The position numbers were made by a program, and so were the translations under genes. The notes beneath the pieces are model-generated. The model was not told the origin of the DNA. It worked only from the letters and a program-made list of their open reading frames with translations, and searched no databases. From Flavobacteriales bacterium (GTDB lineage: Bacteria; Bacteroidota; Bacteroidia; Flavobacteriales_C; GCA-002722245): a stretch of DNA of 64,000 nt. The stretch is from the NCBI GenBank assembly GCA_947444925.1, contig CANFBW010000005.1:23601-87600 (forward strand). The letters are read 5' to 3'. Below, in pieces: positions 33,929-42,782 of this stretch; position 1 is the stretch's first letter, and every line of letters starts with the position of its first letter.

Positions 33929-36900
33929 ATGAAGCACAGCAGCATTACATATCTCTTTTTGATTTTGGCTTTAGCGCTGAGCACTCCTTCGTGGGCAAGA
34001 GAAAGCGTAGGCATCACCACCCCCAACTTACCTGCTGCGAGCGAATATCGAGCTGCCGACTGCGATCCCGCAACCAGTGAAATTGACCTAAGCTTAAACA
34101 ACGTGCGCGCCCGTATATTGGGTGGAGGCGACATGTGGTGGGACCTCAACAAAACAGCACAGTATGAAATTCCAAAAAACGGCGGCGTAAGCTCCCTATT
34201 TGCCGGTGCACTTTGGATTGGTGGAACGGATCAAAATGGCAATTTAAAAGTGGCGGCAATGACCTATCGCCAAGCGGGAAATGATTTTTGGCCTGGCCCA
34301 GTAAGCAAAACAACGGGGAGTACCGACAGATCAACTTGCCTGCTATACGACAAACACTATCAAGTCAAAAGAAAAGAAGTAGAAGACTTCGCTGCAGCTT
34401 ATGCTGCTGGCCTCAATCCAAACATTCCTGAATCCGTTTTGAACTGGCCTGCGCACGGCAGCACAGCTCTAGGACAAGATTATTTTTTAGCACCTTTTCA
34501 CGATGCCGATGGTGACAATATTTACAATCCTGCAAAAGGAGACTATCCCAACTATGACCTCAGCGGACAATCAGGTTGCGACGGCAGTTACCTTTACGGT
34601 GACGAAACCATTTGGTGGATTTTCAACGACGTAGGCAGCATTCATACTGAAACGGGCGGGCAGTCCATCGGTTTACAGGTGAAAGCGCAAGCATTTGCAT
34701 TCAGCACCAACGATGAAATCAACAACATGACTTTCTACAATTATGAAATTGAAAACAAGTCGAGTTTTTCAATGAAAAACACGTATTTCGGACAATGGGT
34801 AGATCCTGATTTAGGCGGACCGCATGATGACTACATTGGTTGTGATGTTTCACGCGGATTGGGTTACTGCTACAACGCTGATGACAATGACGCTGCTGAC
34901 CAAGGTAGCGCAGGATACGGGCAAACACCTCCAGCCATCGGTATCGATTTTTTTCAAGGACCAAAGGCCGATGACTTCGATGGCATAGACAACGACAGAG
35001 ATGGCGCTATTGACGAAGCCGGAGAATTGATCATCATGTCAAATTACATGTACTACCGCAATGACATGACCGACATGGGCAATCCACAAAACGCCACCCA
35101 TTTTTACAGCTATTTAAAAAATGTTTGGAAAGACGGCACACACCTCCAATACAAAGGCAATGGCTGGCCATCAGGCGGAAATACGAATGGCGTCAACACC
35201 AATTTTGCCTTTCCCGACAACAGCGATGCCACTCAATTTGGTGCTTATGGCGCTTGGTCACAAATCACTGAAAACGATATTCCCGCAGACTTACGTTTCA
35301 TTCATTCAGCAGGGCCATTTACACTTCAGTCAGGGCAAGTCAATAAAATCACCGTGGGTGCAGTGTGGGCACGCGCGCAGCAAGGCGCATCAGCATGGGC
35401 TTCTGTTGAAAAAGTAAAGGAGGCTGACGACAAGGCACAAGCGCTTTTCGACAATTGTTTTAAAGTGTTGAATGGGCCAGATGCCCCCGAATTAAACATT
35501 CAAGAAATGGAGAACAGCCTGATTCTCTCCCTGGAAAATAAGGTGTCTTCCAATAATTACCTTGAAAAATACACCGAATTCGATCCTTTGATCGATGCTT
35601 CAGGCACCAAAAATTACGACTCACTGTACCGCTTTCAGGGCTACCAAATTTACCAATTGCAGAGCGCTTCGGTTTCTGCCTCTGAACTGAACGACCCTTC
35701 GAAAGCACGCCTTGCAGCGCAATCCGATCTTGCCGACGGGGTTTCACAAATCATCAACTACAACCAAGACGAAGCCCTTGGCGCACTTGTTCCGATTGAA
35801 ATGGCAAAGGGCAACGACAAAGGAATTGTGCACAGTTTTAAAATTGAAAAAGACTTGTTCGCAAGTGGCGACGACAGACTTGTAAACCACAAACAATACT
35901 ATTATATGGCAGTTGCCTATGGGTACAATGAATTTAAAAAATTCACTTTTAGTGACCCTACCTCTTTTGATGGACAGAAAAAACCTTACAAAGCTGGCCG
36001 CCGAAATGTAAAAGTATACCAAGCCATGCCACACAATCCAATGCCCGAACTCGGCGGAACGCAAGTCAATGGAAGCTATGGCATGCAACCAAAACTCACG
36101 CGCACACAGGGAAAAGGTCACGGCAAAGAATTTATTAATCTATCCGCAGAAACCATCGCTGAAATTTTAACAAACAACAGTGCAGCAACCATCACCTATG
36201 CCAACGATGGCGCTCCTGTCAATATCAAAGTTATTGATCCATTGATGGTGCCTGATGGGAATTTCACTTTTAAAATCCTCGACACCATCACTCCCAATGA
36301 TCTCAAAGACGCTTATTGGATGCTCATTTACAACGAAAAAAAAGACACCGTGTATGCCGAGAAAACAATCGCGGCAGCGAACGAGCAAATCATCAAGAAA
36401 TGGGGTTTGTCGATTACCGCTCTTCAAAGTTATGGACCTGGTGACACAAAAGCCCTCAACAATGGATATGTTGGAGCGGCAATGTCTTTTGGGAAAGATG
36501 GAAAAGGTATTACCTGGCTGAGCGGAGTCAAAGATTTGGACGGCGCTTTAAACTTTCAAGACTGGATCAAATCAGGAGCGGGCGACAATGATGAAAGTCC
36601 GGGAACCAACAAAAGCAATAAGATTGACTTGAACCAGGATTACGAAAAAATACTCGACGGCATCATCGCGCCCTACCGCTTGTCATCGCATGACAAATGC
36701 GGACCAGCTTGGAACTGGACGATATCACTCACACAAAACCGCATCAGCAGCTTGATGTCGGTGGATATTGTCATTACTTCTGACACCTCAAAATGGACCC
36801 GCTGTCCGGTGCTGGAGATGTGCGACAGTTCAGGAATCAGCGAAGGAGGAGCTGGCAAACTCGATTTGCGACAATCTGCTTCGGTGGACAAAAAAGGCAA

Positions 36901-37732
36901 TGCCGACAACTCAGGAACCATTGGCATGGGCTGGTTTCCTGGCTACGCGATCAATATTGAAAATGGCCATCGCCTAAACATGGCATTTGGTGAAAACTCA
37001 AGTCTGATTAGCAATCACGGCAGAGACATGAAATGGAATCCGACGAGCAACGATTTTAACACCAAAATTGACACGTTCAAAATTACCGATGTTCTTTTTG
37101 GCGGCATGCATTCGATCTTTGTTTTTCAAGACGGTAAAGATGTTCCATTGTATGACAAAGGAGAATTTGTGCGCACCAAACTAATGGCCAACAACATCAA
37201 TGAAAAAACCAAAGCAATTAAAGACATTGAATGGGTTTTCGCTTACCCACTGGCCAATGAGGTATTTGGCTATATTCCTTCTGACGTAACGATTCAACTG
37301 CGCGTTGCGAAACCTTATACTTCTTTTGGAAACACTGAACCTTTGCCCGAATTTACTTTCAATACCGCCGACATCAAAGCCGTTACAAGTGATGCCAATG
37401 CCGCGAAATTCGCACTGAATAAAATCAATATTGTACCCAATCCCTACTACGGTTACTCTGCGTATGAGCAGCGACAACTCGATAGAATAGTGAAAATTGT
37501 AAACCTTCCCGACAAATGTAAAATTCGAATTTTCGCACTCAATGGCACCATCGTTAAAACCATTCACAAAGACGATAAAAGCACCACAAACGTAGAATGG
37601 AATTTGGACAACGATTCCGGTATCCCTATTGCCTCTGGACTGTACATAGTGCATGTGGAAGTGGAAGGTGTTGGTGAAAAAATATTGAAATGGTTCGGCG
37701 TAATGAGACAAACCGACTTGAGTACTTTTTAA
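33929..37732 (+). CDS. 1267-aa T9SS type A cargo protein of unknown function
   Basis: A very large secreted protein starting one base after the receptor gene. It has a signal peptide (about 1-23, PSWARE) and a C-terminal type A sorting domain: a mid-repeat NIVPNPYYGYSAYEQRQLDR, then KIRIFALNGTIVKTIHKDD, VEWNLDNDSGIPIASGLYIV and the closing KILKWFGVMR. Acidic loops resembling calcium-binding thrombospondin type 3 segments are visible (DADGDNIYNPAKGDYPNYD near 190-210; DDFDGIDNDRDGAIDEAGE near 350-370). No catalytic domain is recognised. Homologs in Bacteroidota often sit in the same receptor-cargo-PorV order. The downstream gene overlaps its stop by one base (TAATG), so the three proteins are likely made together. 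Confidence 0.85.
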   Translation: MKHSSITYLFLILALALSTPSWARESVGITTPNLPAASEYRAADCDPATSEIDLSLNNVRARILGGGDMWWDLNKTAQYEIPKNGGVSSLFAGALWIGGTDQNGNLKVAAMTYRQAGNDFWPGPVSKTTGSTDRSTCLLYDKHYQVKRKEVEDFAAAYAAGLNPNIPESVLNWPAHGSTALGQDYFLAPFHDADGDNIYNPAKGDYPNYDLSGQSGCDGSYLYGDETIWWIFNDVGSIHTETGGQSIGLQVKAQAFAFSTNDEINNMTFYNYEIENKSSFSMKNTYFGQWVDPDLGGPHDDYIGCDVSRGLGYCYNADDNDAADQGSAGYGQTPPAIGIDFFQGPKADDFDGIDNDRDGAIDEAGELIIMSNYMYYRNDMTDMGNPQNATHFYSYLKNVWKDGTHLQYKGNGWPSGGNTNGVNTNFAFPDNSDATQFGAYGAWSQITENDIPADLRFIHSAGPFTLQSGQVNKITVGAVWARAQQGASAWASVEKVKEADDKAQALFDNCFKVLNGPDAPELNIQEMENSLILSLENKVSSNNYLEKYTEFDPLIDASGTKNYDSLYRFQGYQIYQLQSASVSASELNDPSKARLAAQSDLADGVSQIINYNQDEALGALVPIEMAKGNDKGIVHSFKIEKDLFASGDDRLVNHKQYYYMAVAYGYNEFKKFTFSDPTSFDGQKKPYKAGRRNVKVYQAMPHNPMPELGGTQVNGSYGMQPKLTRTQGKGHGKEFINLSAETIAEILTNNSAATITYANDGAPVNIKVIDPLMVPDGNFTFKILDTITPNDLKDAYWMLIYNEKKDTVYAEKTIAAANEQIIKKWGLSITALQSYGPGDTKALNNGYVGAAMSFGKDGKGITWLSGVKDLDGALNFQDWIKSGAGDNDESPGTNKSNKIDLNQDYEKILDGIIAPYRLSSHDKCGPAWNWTISLTQNRISSLMSVDIVITSDTSKWTRCPVLEMCDSSGISEGGAGKLDLRQSASVDKKGNADNSGTIGMGWFPGYAINIENGHRLNMAFGENSSLISNHGRDMKWNPTSNDFNTKIDTFKITDVLFGGMHSIFVFQDGKDVPLYDKGEFVRTKLMANNINEKTKAIKDIEWVFAYPLANEVFGYIPSDVTIQLRVAKPYTSFGNTEPLPEFTFNTADIKAVTSDANAAKFALNKINIVPNPYYGYSAYEQRQLDRIVKIVNLPDKCKIRIFALNGTIVKTIHKDDKSTTNVEWNLDNDSGIPIASGLYIVHVEVEGVGEKILKWFGVMRQTDLSTF

Positions 37733-38763
37733 TGAAGACACTGTATTACATAGGATTCTTTTTATTGCTAAGCACCGCAGCACATGCAGGCAATGGTTCG
37801 CGTGCGGGTGAAGCTGGCGCAACACAACTACTCATCAACCCTTACGCCCGTTCATCGGCCCTTGCCAATGCGAACACTTCATCTGTGGAAGGATTGGAAT
37901 CGCAATTCATAAATATTGCAGGGCTCACCAAAACAAAGGGAACAGAACTTATTTTTTGCAGAACCAGCTGGCTTACTGGAACTGACATTAACATCAACAC
38001 CTTTGGCTTCAGTCAAAAATTAGGGGAGAAAAACTTTCTCTCCTTCGGCATCATGTCATTCAGCATGGGCAACATTCAAATCACAACAGTGGATTTGCCA
38101 GAAGGTGGCATTGGCACATACAGTCCGCAATTCGTAAATGTAGGAGGATCGTACGCTCGGCAATTCACAAATAGCATTTCGGGCGGAGTCACCTTACGCG
38201 TTATCTCTGAAGCCGTTGCCAACATACAGGGGATTGGCGTTGCCATTGATGCAGGCATACAATACCTTACTGGAAAGAAAAAACACATTGGTTTCGGCAT
38301 TGCTTTGAAAAATGTGGGGCCAAAAATGAGTTATGGTGGAGATGGCCTCTCTGTAAAAGCAATGTTCAGTGCCGACCGTCAATTGGTTTCACTAGAGTCA
38401 CGCTCGCAAGCCTTTGAACTTCCTCTCTTAATGAATATTGGTGCGCACTACCGTTTTGACATCGCCACGCACCATCAATTGCTGGCGCAGGCGACCTTCG
38501 TTTCCAATGCCTTTATGAAAGATCAATATTGTTTGGGCTTAGAATATCGATTCAAAAAGTATTTAATGCTGCGCACCGGCTTTGCCTACGAAGAAGGCAT
38601 TTTCAATATCAACACCAGATCTACAGCATTAACAGGACCCACAGCTGGATTCTCTATTGAAATTCCCTACAAAGAAAAAACAGTTTTCGCCTTTGATTAC
38701 GCGTATCGCGATACGAGTCCTTTTTCCGGAACACACAGCTTTGGCGCTAGAATTAGTTTTTGA
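37732..38763 (+). CDS. PorV/PorQ-like outer-membrane barrel protein
   Basis: A 343-aa outer-membrane beta-barrel protein of the PorV/PorQ type. The start at 37732 overlaps the upstream stop by one base and gives a signal peptide (LLLSTAAHAGNGSRAGEAGA). The N-terminal mature sequence GATQLLINPYARSSALANAN is the hallmark of PorV-like proteins (AxFLxIxPDARSxGMGxAG type). The remaining protein is alternating beta strands ending in SFGARISF with a C-terminal Phe. PorV shuttles T9SS cargo from the translocon to the attachment complex; several paralogs are usually present. Being coupled to a dedicated 1267-aa cargo gene suggests a cargo-specific shuttle. TGA is the stop codon. Confidence 0.83.
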   Translation: MKTLYYIGFFLLLSTAAHAGNGSRAGEAGATQLLINPYARSSALANANTSSVEGLESQFINIAGLTKTKGTELIFCRTSWLTGTDININTFGFSQKLGEKNFLSFGIMSFSMGNIQITTVDLPEGGIGTYSPQFVNVGGSYARQFTNSISGGVTLRVISEAVANIQGIGVAIDAGIQYLTGKKKHIGFGIALKNVGPKMSYGGDGLSVKAMFSADRQLVSLESRSQAFELPLLMNIGAHYRFDIATHHQLLAQATFVSNAFMKDQYCLGLEYRFKKYLMLRTGFAYEEGIFNINTRSTALTGPTAGFSIEIPYKEKTVFAFDYAYRDTSPFSGTHSFGARISF

Positions 38764-38805
38764 TTTCAATCACTTGTTTCCTTTTTAGCTTTCAAATTAT
38801 TTTTG

Positions 38806-38813
38806 TAATTTTG
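38806..38813 (+). promoter_or_regulatory. Putative -7 box TAATTTTG upstream of greA
   Basis: Exact TAnnTTTG match 68 bases before the greA ATG; the nearest upstream TTG is about 29 bases away, so only the -7 element is supported. Confidence 0.5.
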
Positions 38814-38881
38814 GTTTCTTGGAACAGGATCCCTCGCAATTGGGATTCTTTTTATTTTTACATCGTTTTAAAAGCACCATT

Positions 38882-39355
38882 ATGTCGGACATGATTTATT
38901 TTACTGAGGAAGGGTTGAAAAAACTAAAGGATGAATTGCACCATCTGAAAACATCGGAACGTAAAAAATTATCACAGCAAATCGCAGAAGCAAGAGACAA
39001 GGGCGACCTATCTGAAAATGCAGAATACGACGCTGCGAAAGAAGCACAGGGATTGTTGGAAGTCAAAATCAACAAACTTGAAAGCGATCTTGGCAACGCA
39101 AGACTTATTGATGAATCAAAAATTGACACTTCAAAGGTTTTTATATTGTCAACAGTAACCATCCGCAACACCAAAACAAAAGCGGAAATGCAATATACGA
39201 TTGTAGCTGAAAACGAAGCCGATTTTAAATCCGGCAAAATCTCCGTTAATTCGCCAATTGGCAAAGGTCTTTTGGGAAAAAAGGTGAAAGACAAAACAAC
39301 CATCAAAGTACCTACAGGCGAGATGGAGTTTGAAATTGTAAAAATCAATCGTTAG
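38882..39355 (+). CDS. greA: Transcription elongation factor GreA
   Basis: Stimulates transcript cleavage by stalled RNA polymerase. The 157-aa protein begins MSDMIYFTEEGLKKLKDELH, the family N-terminus, so I take the ATG at 38882; the in-frame upstream ATG overlaps the promoter region. The N-terminal coiled coil carries the catalytic tip acidic residues DKGDLSENAEYDAAKEAQ (about 40-57), and the C-terminal FKBP-like domain ends with SPIGKGLLGKKVKDKTTIKV and MEFEIVKI. Length is normal. It is followed directly by a HIT gene whose TTG start is the codon after the greA TAG, an arrangement that is common in Bacteroidota. Confidence 0.95.
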   Translation: MSDMIYFTEEGLKKLKDELHHLKTSERKKLSQQIAEARDKGDLSENAEYDAAKEAQGLLEVKINKLESDLGNARLIDESKIDTSKVFILSTVTIRNTKTKAEMQYTIVAENEADFKSGKISVNSPIGKGLLGKKVKDKTTIKVPTGEMEFEIVKINR

Positions 39356-39751
39356 TTGACACCTTCTATTTTCACAAGAATTATTCAAGGTGAAATCCCC
39401 TGCTATAAAATTACAGAAGACGAAGATTTCATAGCCTTTCTTGATGTGAATCCCTTGCAACAGGGACATACTTTGGTGGTGCCGAAAAAGCAAATAGATT
39501 ACATCTACGACTTAGATGATGCGCTATTGACAGACTTACATCTATTTGCAAAAAAAATAGCCAAAGCCATTGAACAGTGTGTGCCTTGCAAGAGAATTGG
39601 AATTGCCGTGATAGGATTAGAAGTTCCGCATGCACATATTCATCTTGTTCCGATTAACGATGTGGGCGATTTGAACTTTTCGAATCAAAGGATACAAATG
39701 ACTAAAGATGAATTCAGTGCTCTCGCACTTAACATTCGTTCTGCGTTATAA
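39356..39751 (+). CDS. HIT family protein (histidine triad hydrolase), TTG start
   Basis: A 131-aa HIT-domain nucleotide hydrolase or transferase. The sequence MTPSIFTRIIQGEIPCYKI is the classic HIT N-terminus, so the start is the TTG at 39356, immediately after the greA stop; no ATG exists in a suitable place. The active-site triad is PHAHIHLVP near residues 87-95, with the AMP-binding FLDVNPLQQGHTLVVPK upstream. Related enzymes split adenosine phosphoramidates or dinucleoside polyphosphates. It is translationally coupled to greA, and its last 6 bases overlap the convergent radC gene. Confidence 0.9.
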   Translation: MTPSIFTRIIQGEIPCYKITEDEDFIAFLDVNPLQQGHTLVVPKKQIDYIYDLDDALLTDLHLFAKKIAKAIEQCVPCKRIGIAVIGLEVPHAHIHLVPINDVGDLNFSNQRIQMTKDEFSALALNIRSAL

Positions 39752-40450
39752 AATTCCATCGTCGGCAAAACTGACATAATTTCCACCGCAAAAAATAAGA
39801 TGATCCAACAAAGTGATATCCATCAACTTTGCCGCATCCTTCAGTCTGTGCGTCAATTCAATATCTTGTTTGCTCGGCACAGTATTTCCTGAAGGATGAT
39901 TGTGCGCAACTACAATAGCTGATGCGCTGTAATCCAATGCCGTCTTTAGAATCACTTTAATATCAGCCACCACACCTGATACACCACCAATGGCAATTCG
40001 GTGCTTTTTGATCACACGATTGGCAGTATTGAGCAACAATAACCAAAATTCTTCCACTGGCAATTCTGCAAAATCTTTTTTCATCAATTTAAAAATATCT
40101 GCACTGCAGGATATCTGCACGATGTCGCCCAACTCAGTATTATTGATTCGCGATGCTATTTCGAGCACTGCCAAAATATTTACTGCCTTCGCTGGCCCCA
40201 CACCTTTGAAACGCAGCAAATCATTGTATGTCACCATCGACAGTGAAGAAAGGTTGTTATTGGCCGCAGCCATAATTCTCTGAGCAAGAGAGAGTGCGCT
40301 TTCGTTGTTACTACCAGATCCTAAAACAATGGCCAACAACTCCGCATCCGATAGACTCTTTCGGCCTGTTTGTAGTAATTTTTCTCGCGGACGGTCTTGC
40401 TCCGACCAATCTTTGATCGTGTTTCTGGCAATATAATCTTGAGGCAACAT
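39746..40450 (-). CDS. radC: RadC family protein (JAMM domain)
   Basis: A 234-aa protein with an N-terminal UPF0758 helix-hairpin-helix part (about 1-105: DRPREKLLQTGRKSLSDAEL, RFKGVGPAKAVNIL) and a C-terminal JAMM/MPN+ metalloprotease-like domain with the full metal set HNHPSGNTVPSKQD (about 188-201). The family is named for DNA repair, but the role in recombination was disputed and the true activity is unclear. It is transcribed on the minus strand, 10 bases after the rpsT terminator and convergent with the HIT gene (6-base overlap). Confidence 0.9.
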   Translation of the reverse strand: MLPQDYIARNTIKDWSEQDRPREKLLQTGRKSLSDAELLAIVLGSGSNNESALSLAQRIMAAANNNLSSLSMVTYNDLLRFKGVGPAKAVNILAVLEIASRINNTELGDIVQISCSADIFKLMKKDFAELPVEEFWLLLLNTANRVIKKHRIAIGGVSGVVADIKVILKTALDYSASAIVVAHNHPSGNTVPSKQDIELTHRLKDAAKLMDITLLDHLIFCGGNYVSFADDGIL

Positions 40451-40459
40451 GTATAAAAT

Positions 40460-40495
40460 AATTAGGCCCTCCCGAAGAATCGAGAGGGCCTAATT
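40460..40495 (-). terminator. Terminator downstream of rpsT
   Basis: AATTAGGCCCTC at 40460-40471 pairs with GAGGGCCTAATT at 40484-40495 around a 12-base loop. Read on the minus strand it is followed by TATTTTAT, giving a moderate intrinsic terminator between rpsT and radC. Confidence 0.75.
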
Positions 40496-40512
40496 TACTA
40501 ATTTTTTTTTGA

Positions 40513-40764
40513 CTAAAGCGCTGCCGCTTTCTTCATCAATTGCGATTTCAAGTTCGCAGCTTTATTTTTAGAAATGATATTTCTCTTAGCGAGTTTATCA
40601 ATCATACTGATCACTTTTGGAGTTCCTTCAGTGATTTCAGTTTTATCAGAAGTTTCTCTCACCTTTTTCAACGCATTACGCGTCGTTTTGTGGTAATACT
40701 TGTTGCGTTCACGTTTGGCCTCGTTAGACCTGATTCTTTTTTTCGACGATGCGTGGTTTGCCAT
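40513..40764 (-). CDS. rpsT: 30S ribosomal protein S20 (bS20)
   Basis: An 83-aa basic, helical 16S rRNA-binding protein. The N-terminus [20 protein letters not shown] and the C-terminal [19 protein letters not shown] are characteristic. It lies 71 bases downstream of tRNA-Glu on the same strand; a 13-bp hairpin sits between, and no separate -7 box is visible, so tRNA and rpsT may share the tRNA promoter. A terminator follows 17 bases after the stop. Confidence 0.95.
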   Translation of the reverse strand: MANHASSKKRIRSNEAKRERNKYYHKTTRNALKKVRETSDKTEITEGTPKVISMIDKLAKRNIISKNKAANLKSQLMKKAAAL

Positions 40765-40800
40765 AATTTCTAAATCAAAAATTTCTTATTCTCTTCTCTT

Positions 40801-40830
40801 ATTTCACCTTAACCAAAGTTAAAGTGAAAT
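40801..40830 (-). other. Hairpin between tRNA-Glu and rpsT
   Basis: A 13-bp inverted repeat with a 4-base loop (40801-40813 with 40818-40830). In minus-strand RNA the only imperfect position becomes a G-U wobble, so the stem is complete on that strand but has a mismatch on the plus strand. No T tract follows, so it is not a standard terminator; it may be an RNA-processing or leader element. Confidence 0.55.
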
Positions 40831-40835
40831 TATTG

Positions 40836-40907
40836 TAGCCCGTAGGGGAATCGAACCCCTGTTAACAGAATGAAAATCTGCCGTCCTAACCCCTAGACGA
40901 ACGGGCC
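40836..40907 (-). tRNA. tRNA-Glu (anticodon UUC)
   Basis: A 72-base tRNA read on the minus strand: acceptor GGCCCGT with ACGGGCT (first pair G-U), D arm with GGGGTTAGGAC, anticodon stem GCAGA/TCTGT around loop TTTTCAT giving anticodon TTC, T arm AGGGGTTCGATTCCCCT. Discriminator A; CCA not encoded. A good promoter lies directly upstream. Confidence 0.95.
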
Positions 40908-40937
40908 ATAAAGTTCCCTTGTTTTAAAAAGGGAGAG

Positions 40938-40966
40938 CAAAGGTACACTAATTTTTAGATCCACAA
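40938..40966 (-). promoter_or_regulatory. Promoter of tRNA-Glu (TTG-N18-TACCTTTG)
   Basis: On the minus strand TTG at 40966-40964 precedes TACCTTTG at 40945-40938, an exact TAnnTTTG box, by 18 bases. The box ends 30 bases before the tRNA 5' end. Confidence 0.75.
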
Positions 40967-41014
40967 AATATCAAACCTAGTTTTTTTCTGAAAAATGTAG
41001 ATTTATTTCCAAAA

Positions 41015-41704
41015 TCAAAGTTCATCCCCTTCGCTATTGAATTTAAAACCCAGCCGCTTTCCTGTTGAAACGTTCATGTTCTGGCTAGCCTCCTGCATTT
41101 CGTTGACGCGAACCATACTGATTTCAGAAAATGGCGGCGTCAGCAAATCGAAACCAACGCAATACAAAATAATGGACTCCACAACCGCTATCGCGTTTTC
41201 TTTGTTGAATTCCAATGCTGAAAAATCATTGTACAAGTAACCCAGCTGTCGCTTTCCCTCCACAAAAAAATGATTGTCCTTATTAATGAAAATTCGCGCA
41301 ATCAAATAACCCAAATCATTGATTCTATTGTATTTAAATGAATCAGAAAGGAAATTGTAAACGTTTATTATTCCGCAATAAGCACGAGATACATCGTCAG
41401 AAATGTAAGAGGTCTTGTAAATGGGATTGCTTCTATCGAAGTCGAAAATATTGGTATGCATCATAAATACAATAGTGTCACCCGCAATTTTCACTCTAAC
41501 CTCAAACTCTCCATGTTTTTTCATATCCAAGAACACTCCTTTGTCAGGCTGATGAAATCTCTTGTGCAAGTCACTGTATATCTCTTTTAAACCATCATTA
41601 AGCGCCACAAATGAATGCAGGGTGTTGCTATATACCTTTTGCTTTAAAAAAGCTTTCTCTTCAATTAAATGGTATATTCTTGAACGGGGACTTAGATTTG
41701 TCAT
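41015..41704 (-). CDS. Hypothetical protein, 229 aa
   Basis: I do not recognise a named family. The protein has no signal peptide or membrane helix; it looks like a mixed alpha/beta cytosolic protein. Distinct stretches are HEEK-like N-terminal helices (SRIYHLIEEKAFLKQKVYS), a beta-rich core (FEVRVKIAGDTIVFMMHTNI, FDFDRSNPIYKTSYI), and a Tyr/Phe-rich segment with INKDNHFFVEGKRQLGYLYN. The compact beta core with a helix-rich end could be a regulatory or ligand-binding domain. It stands alone between mdh and tRNA-Glu on the same strand, separated from mdh by the mdh terminator. Regular length and composition support a real gene. Confidence 0.7.
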   Translation of the reverse strand: MTNLSPRSRIYHLIEEKAFLKQKVYSNTLHSFVALNDGLKEIYSDLHKRFHQPDKGVFLDMKKHGEFEVRVKIAGDTIVFMMHTNIFDFDRSNPIYKTSYISDDVSRAYCGIINVYNFLSDSFKYNRINDLGYLIARIFINKDNHFFVEGKRQLGYLYNDFSALEFNKENAIAVVESIILYCVGFDLLTPPFSEISMVRVNEMQEASQNMNVSTGKRLGFKFNSEGDEL

Positions 41705-41751
41705 TTCGGTTTTTAAGATAGAACGCTAATAATTGCACTAATTGTTGGGTT

Positions 41752-41785
41752 AAAAAAAAAGACCGCCTAAAGTAGGCAGTCTTTT
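41752..41785 (-). terminator. Rho-independent terminator of mdh
   Basis: Stem 41757-41769 with 41773-41785 (GCCTA/TAGGC core, one internal mismatch) and a 3-base loop. Read on the minus strand it runs into at least nine T residues. It lies 20 bases after the mdh stop. Confidence 0.88.
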
Positions 41786-41804
41786 CAATGAACCATAATA
41801 TGTA

Positions 41805-42743
41805 TTATGCTACTTTTTCCATTTTATCCAACACATCCATTACCTCTTTAACGGCAACAGCTGAATCTTCTAACAATTTCTTTTCGTCAGCAGTCAATTG
41901 CAATTCAATGATTTTTTCAATTCCATTTTTACCCAAGATTACCGGAACACCCAAGAAGATATTCTTCAAGCCATATTCACCTTCTAACCAGGCGCAAACC
42001 GGGAAAACTCTTTTTTGATCTCTTACAATTGCCTCTACCATTTGAGCAGCGGCAGCACCTGGAGCATACCAAGCAGAAGTACCCATTAAGTTAACCAACT
42101 CACCTCCACCTTTCTTTGTTCTGTCAACGATCGCGTCCAATTTATCTTTAGCAACCAATTCTGTTACAGGAATACCTCCAACTGTTGTGTATCTAGGAAG
42201 TGGCACCATTGTATCGCCATGACCACCCATCAATATCGCTTGAATATCTTTAGGCGAAACATTAAGCTCTGTTGCTAAAAATGCTTTGTATCTAGCAGTA
42301 TCTAAAATACCAGCCATACCCATCACTCTTGTTTTAGGCGCTTTTGACGCCAAGAAAGCACAGTAAGTCATCACGTCTAAAGGATTAGACACAACGATAA
42401 TGATAGCATTTGGAGAATATTTGATGATGTTTTCAGTTACCGATTTAACGATTCCCGCATTTGTAGCGATCAAGTCATCACGAGTCATACCCGGTTTTCT
42501 AGGCAAACCCGACGTAATAACTACTACTTCTGAATTTGCTGTTTTAGAATAATCATTTGTTGAACCGGTGATTTTTGAATCATACATGTTTATTGGCGCA
42601 GTTTGCCACATATCCAATGATTTCCCTTCAGCAGTTCCTTCTTTAATATCCAAAAGCACCACTTCATTGGCCAATTCTTTGTGTGCGATAACATTGGCAC
42701 AAGTTGCGCCTACATTTCCTGCACCTACTACAGTAATTTTCAT
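41805..42743 (-). CDS. mdh: Malate dehydrogenase (LDH-like type)
   Basis: Oxidises malate to oxaloacetate with NAD+ in the TCA cycle. The 312-aa protein has the N-terminal NAD-binding GAGNVGATCANVIAH with LLDIKEG (Asp for NAD ribose), the mobile loop ITSGLPRKPGMTRDDL whose Arg residues bind the substrate, VVSNPLDVMTYCAF, GILDTARYK and the catalytic GGHGDTMVPLPRY (His). The pattern is that of the LDH-like malate dehydrogenases of Bacteroidota. It has a well-spaced TTG-N21-TACGTTTG promoter and its own terminator, so it is monocistronic. Confidence 0.95.
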   Translation of the reverse strand: MKITVVGAGNVGATCANVIAHKELANEVVLLDIKEGTAEGKSLDMWQTAPINMYDSKITGSTNDYSKTANSEVVVITSGLPRKPGMTRDDLIATNAGIVKSVTENIIKYSPNAIIIVVSNPLDVMTYCAFLASKAPKTRVMGMAGILDTARYKAFLATELNVSPKDIQAILMGGHGDTMVPLPRYTTVGGIPVTELVAKDKLDAIVDRTKKGGGELVNLMGTSAWYAPGAAAAQMVEAIVRDQKRVFPVCAWLEGEYGLKNIFLGVPVILGKNGIEKIIELQLTADEKKLLEDSAVAVKEVMDVLDKMEKVA

Positions 42744-42782
42744 ATCTCTAAATTTAAATTGTTATTGTTTCAACGTAGATAA

